From contig PMYY01000153.1 of the NCBI GenBank assembly GCA_003170655.1, positions 218-9,048 on the forward strand: DNA of 8,831 nt, given 5' to 3'. The stretch is from Nitrospiraceae bacterium (GTDB lineage Bacteria > Nitrospirota > Thermodesulfovibrionia > Thermodesulfovibrionales > Dissulfurispiraceae). Shown here in pieces: positions 1-6,342 of this stretch. Each line of letters starts with the position of its first letter. Position 1 is the first letter of the stretch. Position numbers and translations under genes: made by a program. The notes beneath the pieces were generated by a model, which worked only from the letters and a program-made list of their open reading frames with translations, was not told where the DNA came from and ran no database searches.

Positions 1-918
1 TTGTACGAGTGCGATGGTAGCAGCAAAGAGGCTTGTAACCGCCCCGGTTATTGCAACGACAGCCATGGCTGTCGGCGAAAGATTGAAAAGCGGACTGAAG
101 CGTGCCACCATGAATACGCCTGCTGTGACCATCGTGGCAGCGTGAATGAGGGCGCTGACTGGGGTAGGGCCTTCCATTGCGTCAGGAAGCCAGACATGAA
201 GCGGTATCTGCGCCGATTTGCCTGCAGCGCCGCAGAAGAGCAGCAGGGCAATCAGTGTCGGAAGATCGACATTGTTCCCTAGCAGATTGACCGTCTGTCC
301 CCGGATGCTGTCTATATTCGCAAAAATGTCTGAATACTGTATAGAGCCCAAAAAGAGGAAAATCATGAAGACGCCAAGGCCGAAGCCGAAATCGCCGAAG
401 CGATTGACGATGAAGGCCTTCTTTCCGGCATCCGCAGCGCTCTTCTTTTCGTACCAGAAACCGATCAGGAAATAAGAACAAAGACCGACCGCTTCCCATC
501 CGAAATAGAGTTGCAGTAAATTGTTTCCCAAGACAAGCATGAGCATGGAAAAGGTAAAAAGACTCAGATACGAGAAGAAGCGATAGTAGCCGGGGTCGCC
601 CTGCATATATCCGGAAGAATATATATGTACCAAAAGGCTTACGGTCGTTACGACAATCAGCATGATTGCGCTGAGCGGATCGATCATGAACCCGATGCTC
701 ACTTTGAACGAGCCGGATAACACCCAGGTATATACATCGTAGTTGAGTGTCTTGCCGTTGACTACCTCAAAGAAAGTGATCAGCGAGATGATGAACGATC
801 CCAAGACAGCCAGGGTCGATATCCAGTGTGCCCGATCTTTTAAAACCTGCTTCCCGAAAAGTATATTGATGGTAAACGCGGCCAGCGGAAGAAGAGGTAT
901 CAGTATGTATTTATCCAT
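1..918 (-). CDS. nuoL: NADH-quinone oxidoreductase subunit L (partial, 3' end outside window)
   Basis: Antiporter-like, proton-pumping membrane subunit of complex I (ND5 homologue). The reading frame is open from the ATG at 918 to the window edge, giving the first 306 residues of a protein normally a little over 600, so the C-terminal half with the long lateral helix is missing because of the window limit. Many hydrophobic helices are visible. The hallmark GWEAVGLCSY is at about 140-149 (key Glu142). The segment 230-262 carries Lys234, the HVWLPDAMEGPTPVSALIHA motif and His259, which are the channel residues of the family. The start follows the nuoK stop by 10 nt, with purine-rich sequence (AGGA/GGGAA) ahead of it. 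MrpA and hydrogenase-type antiporter subunits share this fold, but placement after nuoK in a nuo operon makes NuoL by far the best call. Confidence 0.97.
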   Translation of the reverse strand, partial: MDKYILIPLLPLAAFTINILFGKQVLKDRAHWISTLAVLGSFIISLITFFEVVNGKTLNYDVYTWVLSGSFKVSIGFMIDPLSAIMLIVVTTVSLLVHIYSSGYMQGDPGYYRFFSYLSLFTFSMLMLVLGNNLLQLYFGWEAVGLCSYFLIGFWYEKKSAADAGKKAFIVNRFGDFGFGLGVFMIFLFLGSIQYSDIFANIDSIRGQTVNLLGNNVDLPTLIALLLFCGAAGKSAQIPLHVWLPDAMEGPTPVSALIHAATMVTAGVFMVARFSPLFNLSPTAMAVVAITGAVTSLFAATIALVQ

Positions 919-928
919 TTCCCGGGGC

Positions 929-1231
929 CTATCCTTTCATCTCTGTTATTTCATCGGTATGCACAACGCCCTTGTTCCTGACGAGGACAACCAGTATCGC
1001 AAGACCTATGGCGGCTTCGGCAGCAGCAACGGTGATTATGAAAAAGACGAAAATCTGTCCCCGAAGGTCCTGCAGATAGTGGCTGAAGGCAACGAGGCTG
1101 ATATTGACTGCATTAAGCATGAGCTCTACGCACACAAGCATAATGATGAGGTTCCTTCTGATCATGAAACCTACGGCTCCGATCATGAAGATTATTGAGC
1201 TTAATCCTATGTACCATTCGAGCGGAATCAT
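929..1231 (-). CDS. nuoK: NADH-quinone oxidoreductase subunit K
   Basis: Small membrane subunit of complex I (ND4L homologue) taking part in the proton path of the membrane arm. The protein is 100 residues, the usual family length, with three transmembrane helices at about 4-22, 28-48 and 60-85. Glu36 in the second helix (CVELMLNAVN) and Glu72 in the third (AAAEAAIGLA) fall at the same positions as the two essential glutamates of E. coli NuoK. The ATG at 1231 is chosen because it gives the family N-terminus (MIPLEWYIGLS) and is preceded by TTAGGAGT at a good distance. The same frame stays open further upstream into nuoJ, but that extension reads as a shadow of nuoJ. The gap from the nuoJ stop is 11 nt. 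Confidence 0.97.
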   Translation of the reverse strand: MIPLEWYIGLSSIIFMIGAVGFMIRRNLIIMLVCVELMLNAVNISLVAFSHYLQDLRGQIFVFFIITVAAAEAAIGLAILVVLVRNKGVVHTDEITEMKG

Positions 1232-1242
1232 CAGTAATACTC

Positions 1243-1749
1243 CTAACTCTTCTTTTTGGCGAGCACCATGGCCCCCACAATTGCGATCAAGAGGATGAGC
1301 GAAGCTATTTCGAACGGGAAAAGATACTCTGTGTATAAGACCCTTCCAAGAATTTTGGTATTGGTTTCCCGTTGAATCATTTCTATTGTATAGGTGCCGA
1401 CAGGGCCCGGAAGAAAATCTCTTAACGTGAAAAAGATGAGGAGCAGCAAAGATGATCCTATCGCTAGACTGACGGGCCACTCACCTATAAATGGATCGGT
1501 GAAGATCTCTGCTTTGAGGTTCAGCATCGTGATGACGAAGAGGAACAGAACGAGAATTGCACCTGCATACAGAATGACCTGCACCGCAGCTAGAAATTCC
1601 GCATTCAGAAAAAGATAAAGGGCCGCGACATGAAAAAAGAGCGCCAGCATAAAGAGCACGCTGTGAATAGGGTTCCTTCTTGTTATCACGAGGATGGACA
1701 AGGTGGTCATAGCTAAGGCGAAATAGATGAAGATGATCACCGGCAGCAT
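1243..1749 (-). CDS. nuoJ: NADH-quinone oxidoreductase subunit J
   Basis: Membrane subunit of complex I (ND6 homologue) at the junction between the quinone site and the proton pumps. It has 168 residues and about five hydrophobic helices. The conserved third-helix region EFLAAVQVILYAGAILVLFL (51-70) is the family signature and includes the Tyr-Ala-Gly-Ala bend that changes helix form during turnover. The ATG at 1749 directly abuts the nuoI stop codon (1750-1752). Its Shine-Dalgarno AAGGAGG (1758-1764) lies inside the last codons of nuoI with an 8-nt spacing, so translation of the two genes is probably coupled. The C-terminus ends in a short Lys-rich tail after the last helix. Confidence 0.97.
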   Translation of the reverse strand: MLPVIIFIYFALAMTTLSILVITRRNPIHSVLFMLALFFHVAALYLFLNAEFLAAVQVILYAGAILVLFLFVITMLNLKAEIFTDPFIGEWPVSLAIGSSLLLLIFFTLRDFLPGPVGTYTIEMIQRETNTKILGRVLYTEYLFPFEIASLILLIAIVGAMVLAKKKS

Positions 1750-2424
1750 TTAGACAACCTCCTTTTTTTCTTCGGGCTTTTCTTCGACCTCAGCAGCAGG
1801 TTCGGGCGGCTTTTCCGCTGGATTAACCGGTTTTTTTTCCGGCACAGTATCCGACGGCACTGCTGCAGTCGGGCGTATCGGCACTGGTGCCTGCTCCCTC
1901 TTAGATTTTGGCATCTTGGCTATGTCGACGCCGTCAGGCCGCCAGAATTTGTTCCAATATACATCACCGCTGAGTTTCGCTACAAACTCGTCCCAATTCT
2001 TCAGCATCTTATCCTTGTCAAAAAAGATTGCATCTTTCGTATAGGAGCAATATCCAAAATCTTCAGTAAGGACGAGTGCGCATACGGGGCAGACTTCAAC
2101 GCAATAACCACAGTATATGCATCTGAGGGCCTCTATGTCATAGCGCTCCAGGAAAGGTTTGTTATTCTCATCCCTTCCTTTTTTCAGTGAAATGCATTGA
2201 GAAGGGCAAATATTGACGCATTTCATGCACATGATGCACTTTTGCCTGCCGGTCTTCGCGTCCCTGACAAAAGCATGCTTTCCCCTGAACCCGGGATAGA
2301 TCTTTCGTTTCTCATCAGGATATTGTATCGTGACAGGCTTTGAGAGCATCATCTTGAAGGTGAGCGCCATTCCCTTGAGAATCTCGGTGAGGAAAACCTT
2401 ATCGATTAATTGTTTGACAGTCAA
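1750..2424 (-). CDS. nuoI: NADH-quinone oxidoreductase subunit I, 2x[4Fe-4S] ferredoxin-like, with long C-terminal tail
   Basis: Peripheral complex I subunit (TYKY homologue) that passes electrons through clusters N6a and N6b towards N2 in NuoB. Two CxxCxxCxxxCP motifs are intact: Cys63/66/69/73 and Cys102/105/108/112. Further cysteines at 77, 115 and 126 are not needed as ligands. The conserved core ends near residue 165. It is followed by about 50 residues rich in Pro, Glu, Lys and Ala that look disordered and make the protein (224 residues) longer than the usual 160-180. The start is TTG at 2424: an in-frame TGA lies only one codon upstream, so no earlier start is possible, and a GAGGG site sits 8 nt before it. 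The nuoH stop is 13 nt upstream. Confidence 0.96.
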   Translation of the reverse strand: MTVKQLIDKVFLTEILKGMALTFKMMLSKPVTIQYPDEKRKIYPGFRGKHAFVRDAKTGRQKCIMCMKCVNICPSQCISLKKGRDENNKPFLERYDIEALRCIYCGYCVEVCPVCALVLTEDFGYCSYTKDAIFFDKDKMLKNWDEFVAKLSGDVYWNKFWRPDGVDIAKMPKSKREQAPVPIRPTAAVPSDTVPEKKPVNPAEKPPEPAAEVEEKPEEKKEVV

Positions 2425-2432
2425 TGGTCACA

Positions 2433-2438
2433 CCCTCT
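2433..2438 (-). promoter_or_regulatory. Ribosome-binding site deciding the TTG start of nuoI
   Basis: AGAGGG on the minus strand overlaps the last base of the nuoH TAA stop codon and lies 8 nt before the TTG at 2424. With the in-frame TGA at 2428-2430, it fixes the nuoI start. Confidence 0.75.
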
Positions 2439-3484
2439 TAAAACAGAAACTTCACAATTGAAGTTATTACGATATTTGCCAGGGCCAGAGGAATAAGTAC
2501 TTTCCATCCAAGACTCATGAGATGGTCGTACCTGAATCTCGGAACCGTGGCGCGGACCCAGTAAAAAAGGAATAGATGACAGTATACCTTTAGCAGGAAC
2601 CATACTAAACCCGGCACGACGGCTAGGAACGGCAGCGCCTTCATCACTACAGGAGGAAGGGTCCAGCCTCCCCAGAAACAGGTGACTGCTATGCACGACA
2701 TGATTATCATTGCTATGTATTCGGCCATGAAGAAAAGGGAGAATCTCATCCCACTGTATTCGACAAAATACCCTGCCACGAGTTCGCTTTCAGCCTCTGG
2801 CAGATCGAATGGGGTCCTGTTGGTTTCAGCAAAGGCACAGATGAGAAACAGGATATAGGCGGGAAACTGTACGACGACATACATTCCATACCAGTGTTTT
2901 TGCTGGGCCTCTATTATCTCGACAAGATTAAGGGAGCCCGACAGCACCATGATCCCGACAAGGCTGAGCGCGAGAGCTATCTCGTAGCTGATGACCTGCG
3001 CGGAAGACCGCAATCCACCGAGGAACGCATATTTCGAATTCGAGGACCATCCGGCAAGGATTATTCCGTAGGCGCTAAGCGATGACATGGCAAAAAGGTA
3101 AAGAAGCCCAACATTCATATTTTTTGCAATAACGAAGTCATTGAAAAATGGGATTACGGCAAGGGAACTTATAGTGGCGAATAGAGCGATCATCGGGGCC
3201 AACTGAAATACCGGCCGGTCGCCGGAGCTGGGGATAATGTCTTCTTTGAAGAATAGTTTGACAAAGTCGGCGAAGGGCTGAAGCAATCCGTGATACCCGA
3301 CTCTCATGGGGCCGAGGCGAATCTGCATGTGGCCGATTATCTTTCTTTCGAACCATGTGGAGTAGGCGACATGAAGCAATGCGATTACAATGACCACTGC
3401 GATCTTCGCGACCATGATAATCATCCGCAAGATGAAATCCGTAGTGTCTGTTCCCAAAAATCCATAGAATGAGCTAATATCCAT
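2438..3484 (-). CDS. nuoH: NADH-quinone oxidoreductase subunit H
   Basis: Membrane subunit of complex I (ND1 homologue) that forms the quinone entry chamber together with NuoB and NuoD. It has 348 residues, a typical length, with about eight or nine hydrophobic helices. Recognisable family blocks are ERKIIGHMQIRLGPMRVGYH (46-65), the acidic cytoplasmic loop AETNRTPFDLPEAESELVAG (219-238) with its conserved Glu and Asp residues, and the C-terminal WVRATVPRFRYDHLMSLGWK (309-328). The ATG at 3484 is preceded by AAGGTGG at about 6 nt. The gap to the nuoD stop is 14 nt. In canonical 14-gene nuo operons nuoE, nuoF and nuoG precede nuoH; here nuoH directly follows nuoD. Confidence 0.98.
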   Translation of the reverse strand: MDISSFYGFLGTDTTDFILRMIIMVAKIAVVIVIALLHVAYSTWFERKIIGHMQIRLGPMRVGYHGLLQPFADFVKLFFKEDIIPSSGDRPVFQLAPMIALFATISSLAVIPFFNDFVIAKNMNVGLLYLFAMSSLSAYGIILAGWSSNSKYAFLGGLRSSAQVISYEIALALSLVGIMVLSGSLNLVEIIEAQQKHWYGMYVVVQFPAYILFLICAFAETNRTPFDLPEAESELVAGYFVEYSGMRFSLFFMAEYIAMIIMSCIAVTCFWGGWTLPPVVMKALPFLAVVPGLVWFLLKVYCHLFLFYWVRATVPRFRYDHLMSLGWKVLIPLALANIVITSIVKFLF

Positions 3485-3498
3485 GCATTACCACCTTA

Positions 3499-4674
3499 TT
3501 ATCTGTCGCACTCCCCTAGAACTATATCGATCGTCCCTATATTTGCGATAACGTCTGCAACAAGGGACCCTTCGCACAATTTGGGTAAAACCGATGCATG
3601 GACGAAGGAAGGTGCTCTAATACGCATACGATAGGGTCTTGCAGTTCCGTCATTGACGAAATAAAAACCGAGCTCACCTTTGGGGACTTCTGTCGCCGAA
3701 TATAATTCGTCAAAGGGTACCTTCTCTTCTACCAACTCACCAGGAAGAATCTCTCCCATGGGATGCCCCGGCATTACGCGCGGCTTGCCGATTGGCATGT
3801 CGTATGGTGGGGCTTCGGATGCGAGCACAAGTCCGTCGGGCAGCTTGTCGAGGCACTGTTTAATAATACTTATCGATTGCCTGAACTCATCCATCCTGCA
3901 GCGATACCTGTCGTAGACATCGCAGTTCTTGCCGACGGGTACTTCGAAATCGATCTGGTCATAAGCGTCGTAAGGTGCGGCCTTTCTGACGTCGTATGCA
4001 ACGCCCGAACCCCTTAGAGTAGGGCCGGTCAATCCCCAATTTATGGCATCGGCCGCAGAGATAATTCCTACGCCGACAGTCCTCTGGAGCCATATCCTGT
4101 TCTGGTCGATAAGGGTCTCATATTCTTCGATCCTCTTGGGGAAGTCTTCGATGAATTTATAGCAGCTGTCCATGAATTCCTGGTCGATGTCGCATCTAAC
4201 GCCGCCGATCCTGGGATAGGTGACGGTCAACCGCGCACCGCAAACCATCTCGTACAGATCAAGTATCCACTCCCTGTCCCGCATTGAATAAAGGAACACC
4301 GTCATTGCGCCGATATCGAGGGCGTGAGTAGCAATCCAGACGATATGGTTGGCTATCCTCGTTAGTTCAGCCATGATGGTCCTTATGTACTTGGCCCTTG
4401 CAGGCGCTTCTATCCCTAGAAGTCTCTCGACGGCCACGCAGTACCCGATATTATTTGACATGCTCGAGACGTAATCAAGCCTGTCGGTCAAAGGAAGCGC
4501 CATCGGATAAGTTCTGTTTTCACCCAGCTTCTCGGTCCCGCGGTGCAGATACCCTACGTGGGGCGTACATTTCACGACGGTCTCTCCGTCAAGTTCGAGT
4601 ACTAGTCTCAATACGCCGTGAGTAGCGGGGTGCTGCGGCCCCATATTGATTGAAAGCTCTTTTTTCTTTAGCAT
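3499..4674 (-). CDS. nuoD: NADH-quinone oxidoreductase subunit D (49-kDa type)
   Basis: Peripheral complex I subunit related to the large subunit of NiFe hydrogenases; with NuoB it forms the quinone-reduction site. It has 391 residues and is not fused to NuoC. The N-terminal NMGPQHPATHGVLRL block and the RLDYVSSMSNNIGY block (65-78) are intact. His19 and Tyr68 align by eye with His38 and Tyr87 of Thermus thermophilus Nqo4, which contact the quinone head group. The C-terminus ends in the family pattern DIVLGECDR. The NiFe-binding cysteine motifs of true hydrogenases are absent, which supports complex I over an energy-converting hydrogenase. The ATG at 4674 lies 3 nt after the nuoC stop, so translation is probably coupled. 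Confidence 0.98.
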   Translation of the reverse strand: MLKKKELSINMGPQHPATHGVLRLVLELDGETVVKCTPHVGYLHRGTEKLGENRTYPMALPLTDRLDYVSSMSNNIGYCVAVERLLGIEAPARAKYIRTIMAELTRIANHIVWIATHALDIGAMTVFLYSMRDREWILDLYEMVCGARLTVTYPRIGGVRCDIDQEFMDSCYKFIEDFPKRIEEYETLIDQNRIWLQRTVGVGIISAADAINWGLTGPTLRGSGVAYDVRKAAPYDAYDQIDFEVPVGKNCDVYDRYRCRMDEFRQSISIIKQCLDKLPDGLVLASEAPPYDMPIGKPRVMPGHPMGEILPGELVEEKVPFDELYSATEVPKGELGFYFVNDGTARPYRMRIRAPSFVHASVLPKLCEGSLVADVIANIGTIDIVLGECDR

Positions 4675-4677
4675 GGT

Positions 4678-5214
4678 TCAGCGGACCTCATATTTCTTGT
4701 TTCTCTCGACAGTTTCAAGAACCTCTTTGAAGCCCTTCCATTCAGCCTCGCCGAGATCGCTTTTGAGTGGATAGTCTTTTCTCAGGGGGTGGCCTTCCCA
4801 ATCATCAGGCATGAGTATTCTGCGGAAATCTGGATGCCCGGTAAAGGATATGCCATACATGTCGAAACATTCCCGTTCGTGCCAATTTGCTCCAGCCCAG
4901 ATGCGAACGACGCTGTCTATCTTGCAGTCCTTCTCCGGGATGGCAGCCTTGATTCGTATGCAGTGATTGTGCAGGATCGAACGCAGATGGTAGACGACCT
5001 CAAAGCGCTCGTTTTTCCTCCCTTGATAATCGACGCCGCAGAGATCTGTAAGATAATCGAAATAAAGCTCGGAGCTATTCCGGAGAAATGACATTATTTC
5101 GAGGATCCTGGTCTTGTTTACCAAGACCGATACCTGGTCCCCGAATTCCGTGATTTCTGCTACTTCGGGCTTGAATTTAGATTGAATAAGTTCGGCAATC
5201 GCTCGAGGTGTCAA
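4678..5214 (-). CDS. nuoC: NADH-quinone oxidoreductase subunit C (30-kDa type)
   Basis: Peripheral, non-redox subunit of complex I that braces the quinone-reducing module. It has 178 residues. The conserved C-terminal part contains WAGANWHERECFDMYGISF (106-124) followed by GHPDFRRILMPDDWEGHPLR (126-145) and KDYPL, the signature of the 30-kDa family. It is a separate gene rather than a NuoCD fusion. The start is TTG at 5214, one nucleotide after the nuoB stop, with GGTGGAG 5 nt ahead; no in-frame ATG or GTG was found close upstream, and nearby ATGs are out of frame. Its neighbours are nuoB and nuoD, as expected. Confidence 0.96.
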   Translation of the reverse strand: MTPRAIAELIQSKFKPEVAEITEFGDQVSVLVNKTRILEIMSFLRNSSELYFDYLTDLCGVDYQGRKNERFEVVYHLRSILHNHCIRIKAAIPEKDCKIDSVVRIWAGANWHERECFDMYGISFTGHPDFRRILMPDDWEGHPLRKDYPLKSDLGEAEWKGFKEVLETVERNKKYEVR

Positions 5215-5215
5215 A

Positions 5216-5737
5216 TTATCTCCACCTGCTCCATTTGAAATGTTCCTTATTTATCAATTCCTGTAGCATTATAAGACCATCAAGGAGCGCTTCAGGTCTT
5301 GGAGGACAGCCGGGGATATACACGTCTACAGGCAGGACGGTATCCACTCCCTGAACAGTGCTGTATGTGTTATATATCCCACCGCTGCAAGCGCAACTTC
5401 CCATGGCAATAACGTATCTGGGTTCCGGCATCTGATCGTAAACCATCCTGACCACCGGGGCCATTTTTTTTGTTAGCGTTCCAGCTATGATAATGGCGTC
5501 TGATTGCCTTGGTGAACCTCTGAAGACAACGCCGAAACGGTCAAGGTCATAGTGAGAGGCGCCGGTGGCCATCATCTCGATGGCGCAACAAGCAAGGCCG
5601 AAGGTCATGGGCCAAATCGAGGATTTTCTGCCCCAGTTTACGATCTTATCGAGTGCGCAGACAATCGTATTGGCGCCGGGTATGATTCTTATCCCTTCCT
5701 CGACTTCTATAAGTGCTGTAGTTCCGTCAACGATCAT
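5216..5737 (-). CDS. nuoB: NADH-quinone oxidoreductase subunit B (PSST type)
   Basis: Peripheral complex I subunit carrying cluster N2, the last electron carrier before quinone. It has 173 residues from the chosen ATG. Cluster ligands are visible as the tandem Cys50-Cys51 in WPMTFGLACCAIEMMATGA, Cys115 in MGSCACSGG and Cys144 in VYIPGCPPRPEAL. Cys117 is an additional cysteine. The ATG at 5737 is preferred because GGAGGGA lies 5 nt before it and because the frame further upstream only overlaps the end of nuoA without adding family-like sequence. The gap to nuoA is 13 nt and to nuoC 1 nt. Confidence 0.98.
   Translation of the reverse strand: MIVDGTTALIEVEEGIRIIPGANTIVCALDKIVNWGRKSSIWPMTFGLACCAIEMMATGASHYDLDRFGVVFRGSPRQSDAIIIAGTLTKKMAPVVRMVYDQMPEPRYVIAMGSCACSGGIYNTYSTVQGVDTVLPVDVYIPGCPPRPEALLDGLIMLQELINKEHFKWSRWR
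5220..5226 (-). promoter_or_regulatory. Ribosome-binding site deciding the TTG start of nuoC
   Basis: GGTGGAG on the minus strand lies within the last codons of nuoB and 5 nt before the TTG at 5214. It supports TTG initiation of nuoC and translational coupling to nuoB. Confidence 0.65.
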
Positions 5738-5750
5738 CGAAGTCCCTCCG

Positions 5751-6125
5751 CTACCAATTGAATGCTTCCTTTTTCCAGGCATAGACATAGCCGATGAGAA
5801 GCATGACAATGAAAAGCATCATCTCGATCACGGCATACAAACCAATACTATCGAATACCAACGCCCAAGGATATAGGAACACTGCTTCAACATCGAATAC
5901 TACAAAAAGCATTGCAATGATATAGAATTTAATGCTGAAACGTTCACGCGTTTCTCCGACAGGAGGGTTGCCTGATTCGTATATGAGAAGTTTTTCTTTA
6001 TAGGGCCTTGCGAGGCGAAAAATGCTTCCAACCAGAATTACTACTACTGAAAACATAACAGAAATCATCATGATAACCAAGATCGGCAAATACTCGTAAG
6101 GAATGTAGGATCCCGGAGTTTGCAT
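5751..6125 (-). CDS. nuoA: NADH-quinone oxidoreductase subunit A
   Basis: Membrane subunit of complex I (ND3 homologue) whose first loop runs over the quinone site. It has 124 residues with three helices at about 13-36, 67-88 and 95-115. The third block ERFSIKFYIIAMLFVVFDVE (61-80) with Asp78 and Glu80 and the following FLYPWA are family hallmarks. The loop reads YESGNPPVGE (49-58), so the position that is Cys in the YECG form found in many homologues is Ser here. The start is firm: ATG at 6125 with AAGGAGG (6134-6140) 8 nt upstream. As first gene of the nuo cluster it follows a 217-bp spacer with a promoter candidate. Confidence 0.97.
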   Translation of the reverse strand: MQTPGSYIPYEYLPILVIMMISVMFSVVVILVGSIFRLARPYKEKLLIYESGNPPVGETRERFSIKFYIIAMLFVVFDVEAVFLYPWALVFDSIGLYAVIEMMLFIVMLLIGYVYAWKKEAFNW

Positions 6126-6157
6126 GCGTATATCCTCCTTACAGCAGTTCGAGGACT

Positions 6158-6187
6158 ATCATGCTTTTTTCGGGCGTAAATTGTCAA
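6158..6187 (-). promoter_or_regulatory. Putative sigma70-type promoter of the nuo operon
   Basis: On the minus strand a consensus -35 box TTGACA (6182-6187) is followed after 18 nt by CATGAT (6158-6163), matching four of six bases of TATAAT. Transcription would start near 6150, giving a leader of about 25 nt that includes the AAGGAGG of nuoA. The -35 box is perfect and the -10 box is moderate; this is a by-eye match without a scoring matrix. Confidence 0.55.
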
Positions 6188-6215
6188 GAAAAAGGGGGGC
6201 TTATGGGAATTTGAA

Positions 6216-6251
6216 ATAATAATATTATTATAAGAGAACTAATATTATTAT
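6216..6251. repeat. Perfect 12-bp all-A/T inverted repeat with 12-nt loop upstream of the nuo promoter
   Basis: The arm at 6216-6227 (ATAATAATATTA) is exactly complementary to the arm at 6240-6251 (TAATATTATTAT); the 12 nt between them read TTATAAGAGAAC. The left arm is also part of a 16-bp perfect palindrome at 6216-6231 (ATAATAAT/ATTATTAT), and the 11-mer AATATTATTAT occurs as a direct repeat at 6221 and 6241, two helical turns apart. It ends 28 nt upstream of the -35 box of nuoA. It could be a regulator-binding region or an AT-rich activating element. Its lack of G/C pairs and of an abrupt T tract argues against an intrinsic terminator. Confidence 0.6.
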
Positions 6252-6342
6252 GCGGATTTTCCTTTTGTCGAGAAAATAATTGTGTGGAGTATCACTGAAA
6301 TATACTTGCAGTACAACCTGTAGATGAGGTAGCTTCCTCTAT

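Noticed and set aside
743..1198. Plus-strand open frame of about 150 codons
   Set aside because: It lies antisense across nuoL and nuoK, is rich in charged and His residues typical of the complement of membrane-protein codons, and has no ribosome site or recognisable domain. Other plus-strand frames in the window were dropped for the same reason.
929..1480. A longer 183-codon frame containing nuoK
   Set aside because: The N-terminal 83 codons overlap nuoJ out of frame and resemble no NuoK; the internal ATG at 1231 has a ribosome site and gives the standard 100-residue protein.
3499..5737. NuoB/C/D as part of a membrane-bound NiFe hydrogenase or formate hydrogenlyase
   Set aside because: NuoD lacks the NiFe-ligand cysteine motifs, NuoA, J and K are present, and NuoB has the tandem-cysteine N2 site, all pointing to complex I.
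5738..5809. 24-codon N-terminal extension of nuoB
   Set aside because: It overlaps the end of nuoA, has no family-like sequence, and the ATG at 5737 has a strong GGAGGGA site.
6191..6200. AAAGGGGGGC tract (on the minus strand a C6 run followed by T5) as a terminator
   Set aside because: There is no complementary G-rich arm nearby, so no GC stem can form ahead of the T run; it sits just upstream of the -35 box instead.
6216..6251. The A/T inverted repeat as an intrinsic terminator for motB
   Set aside because: The stem has no G/C pair and no T tract directly follows the second arm in the motB direction; a regulatory or structural DNA role fits better.
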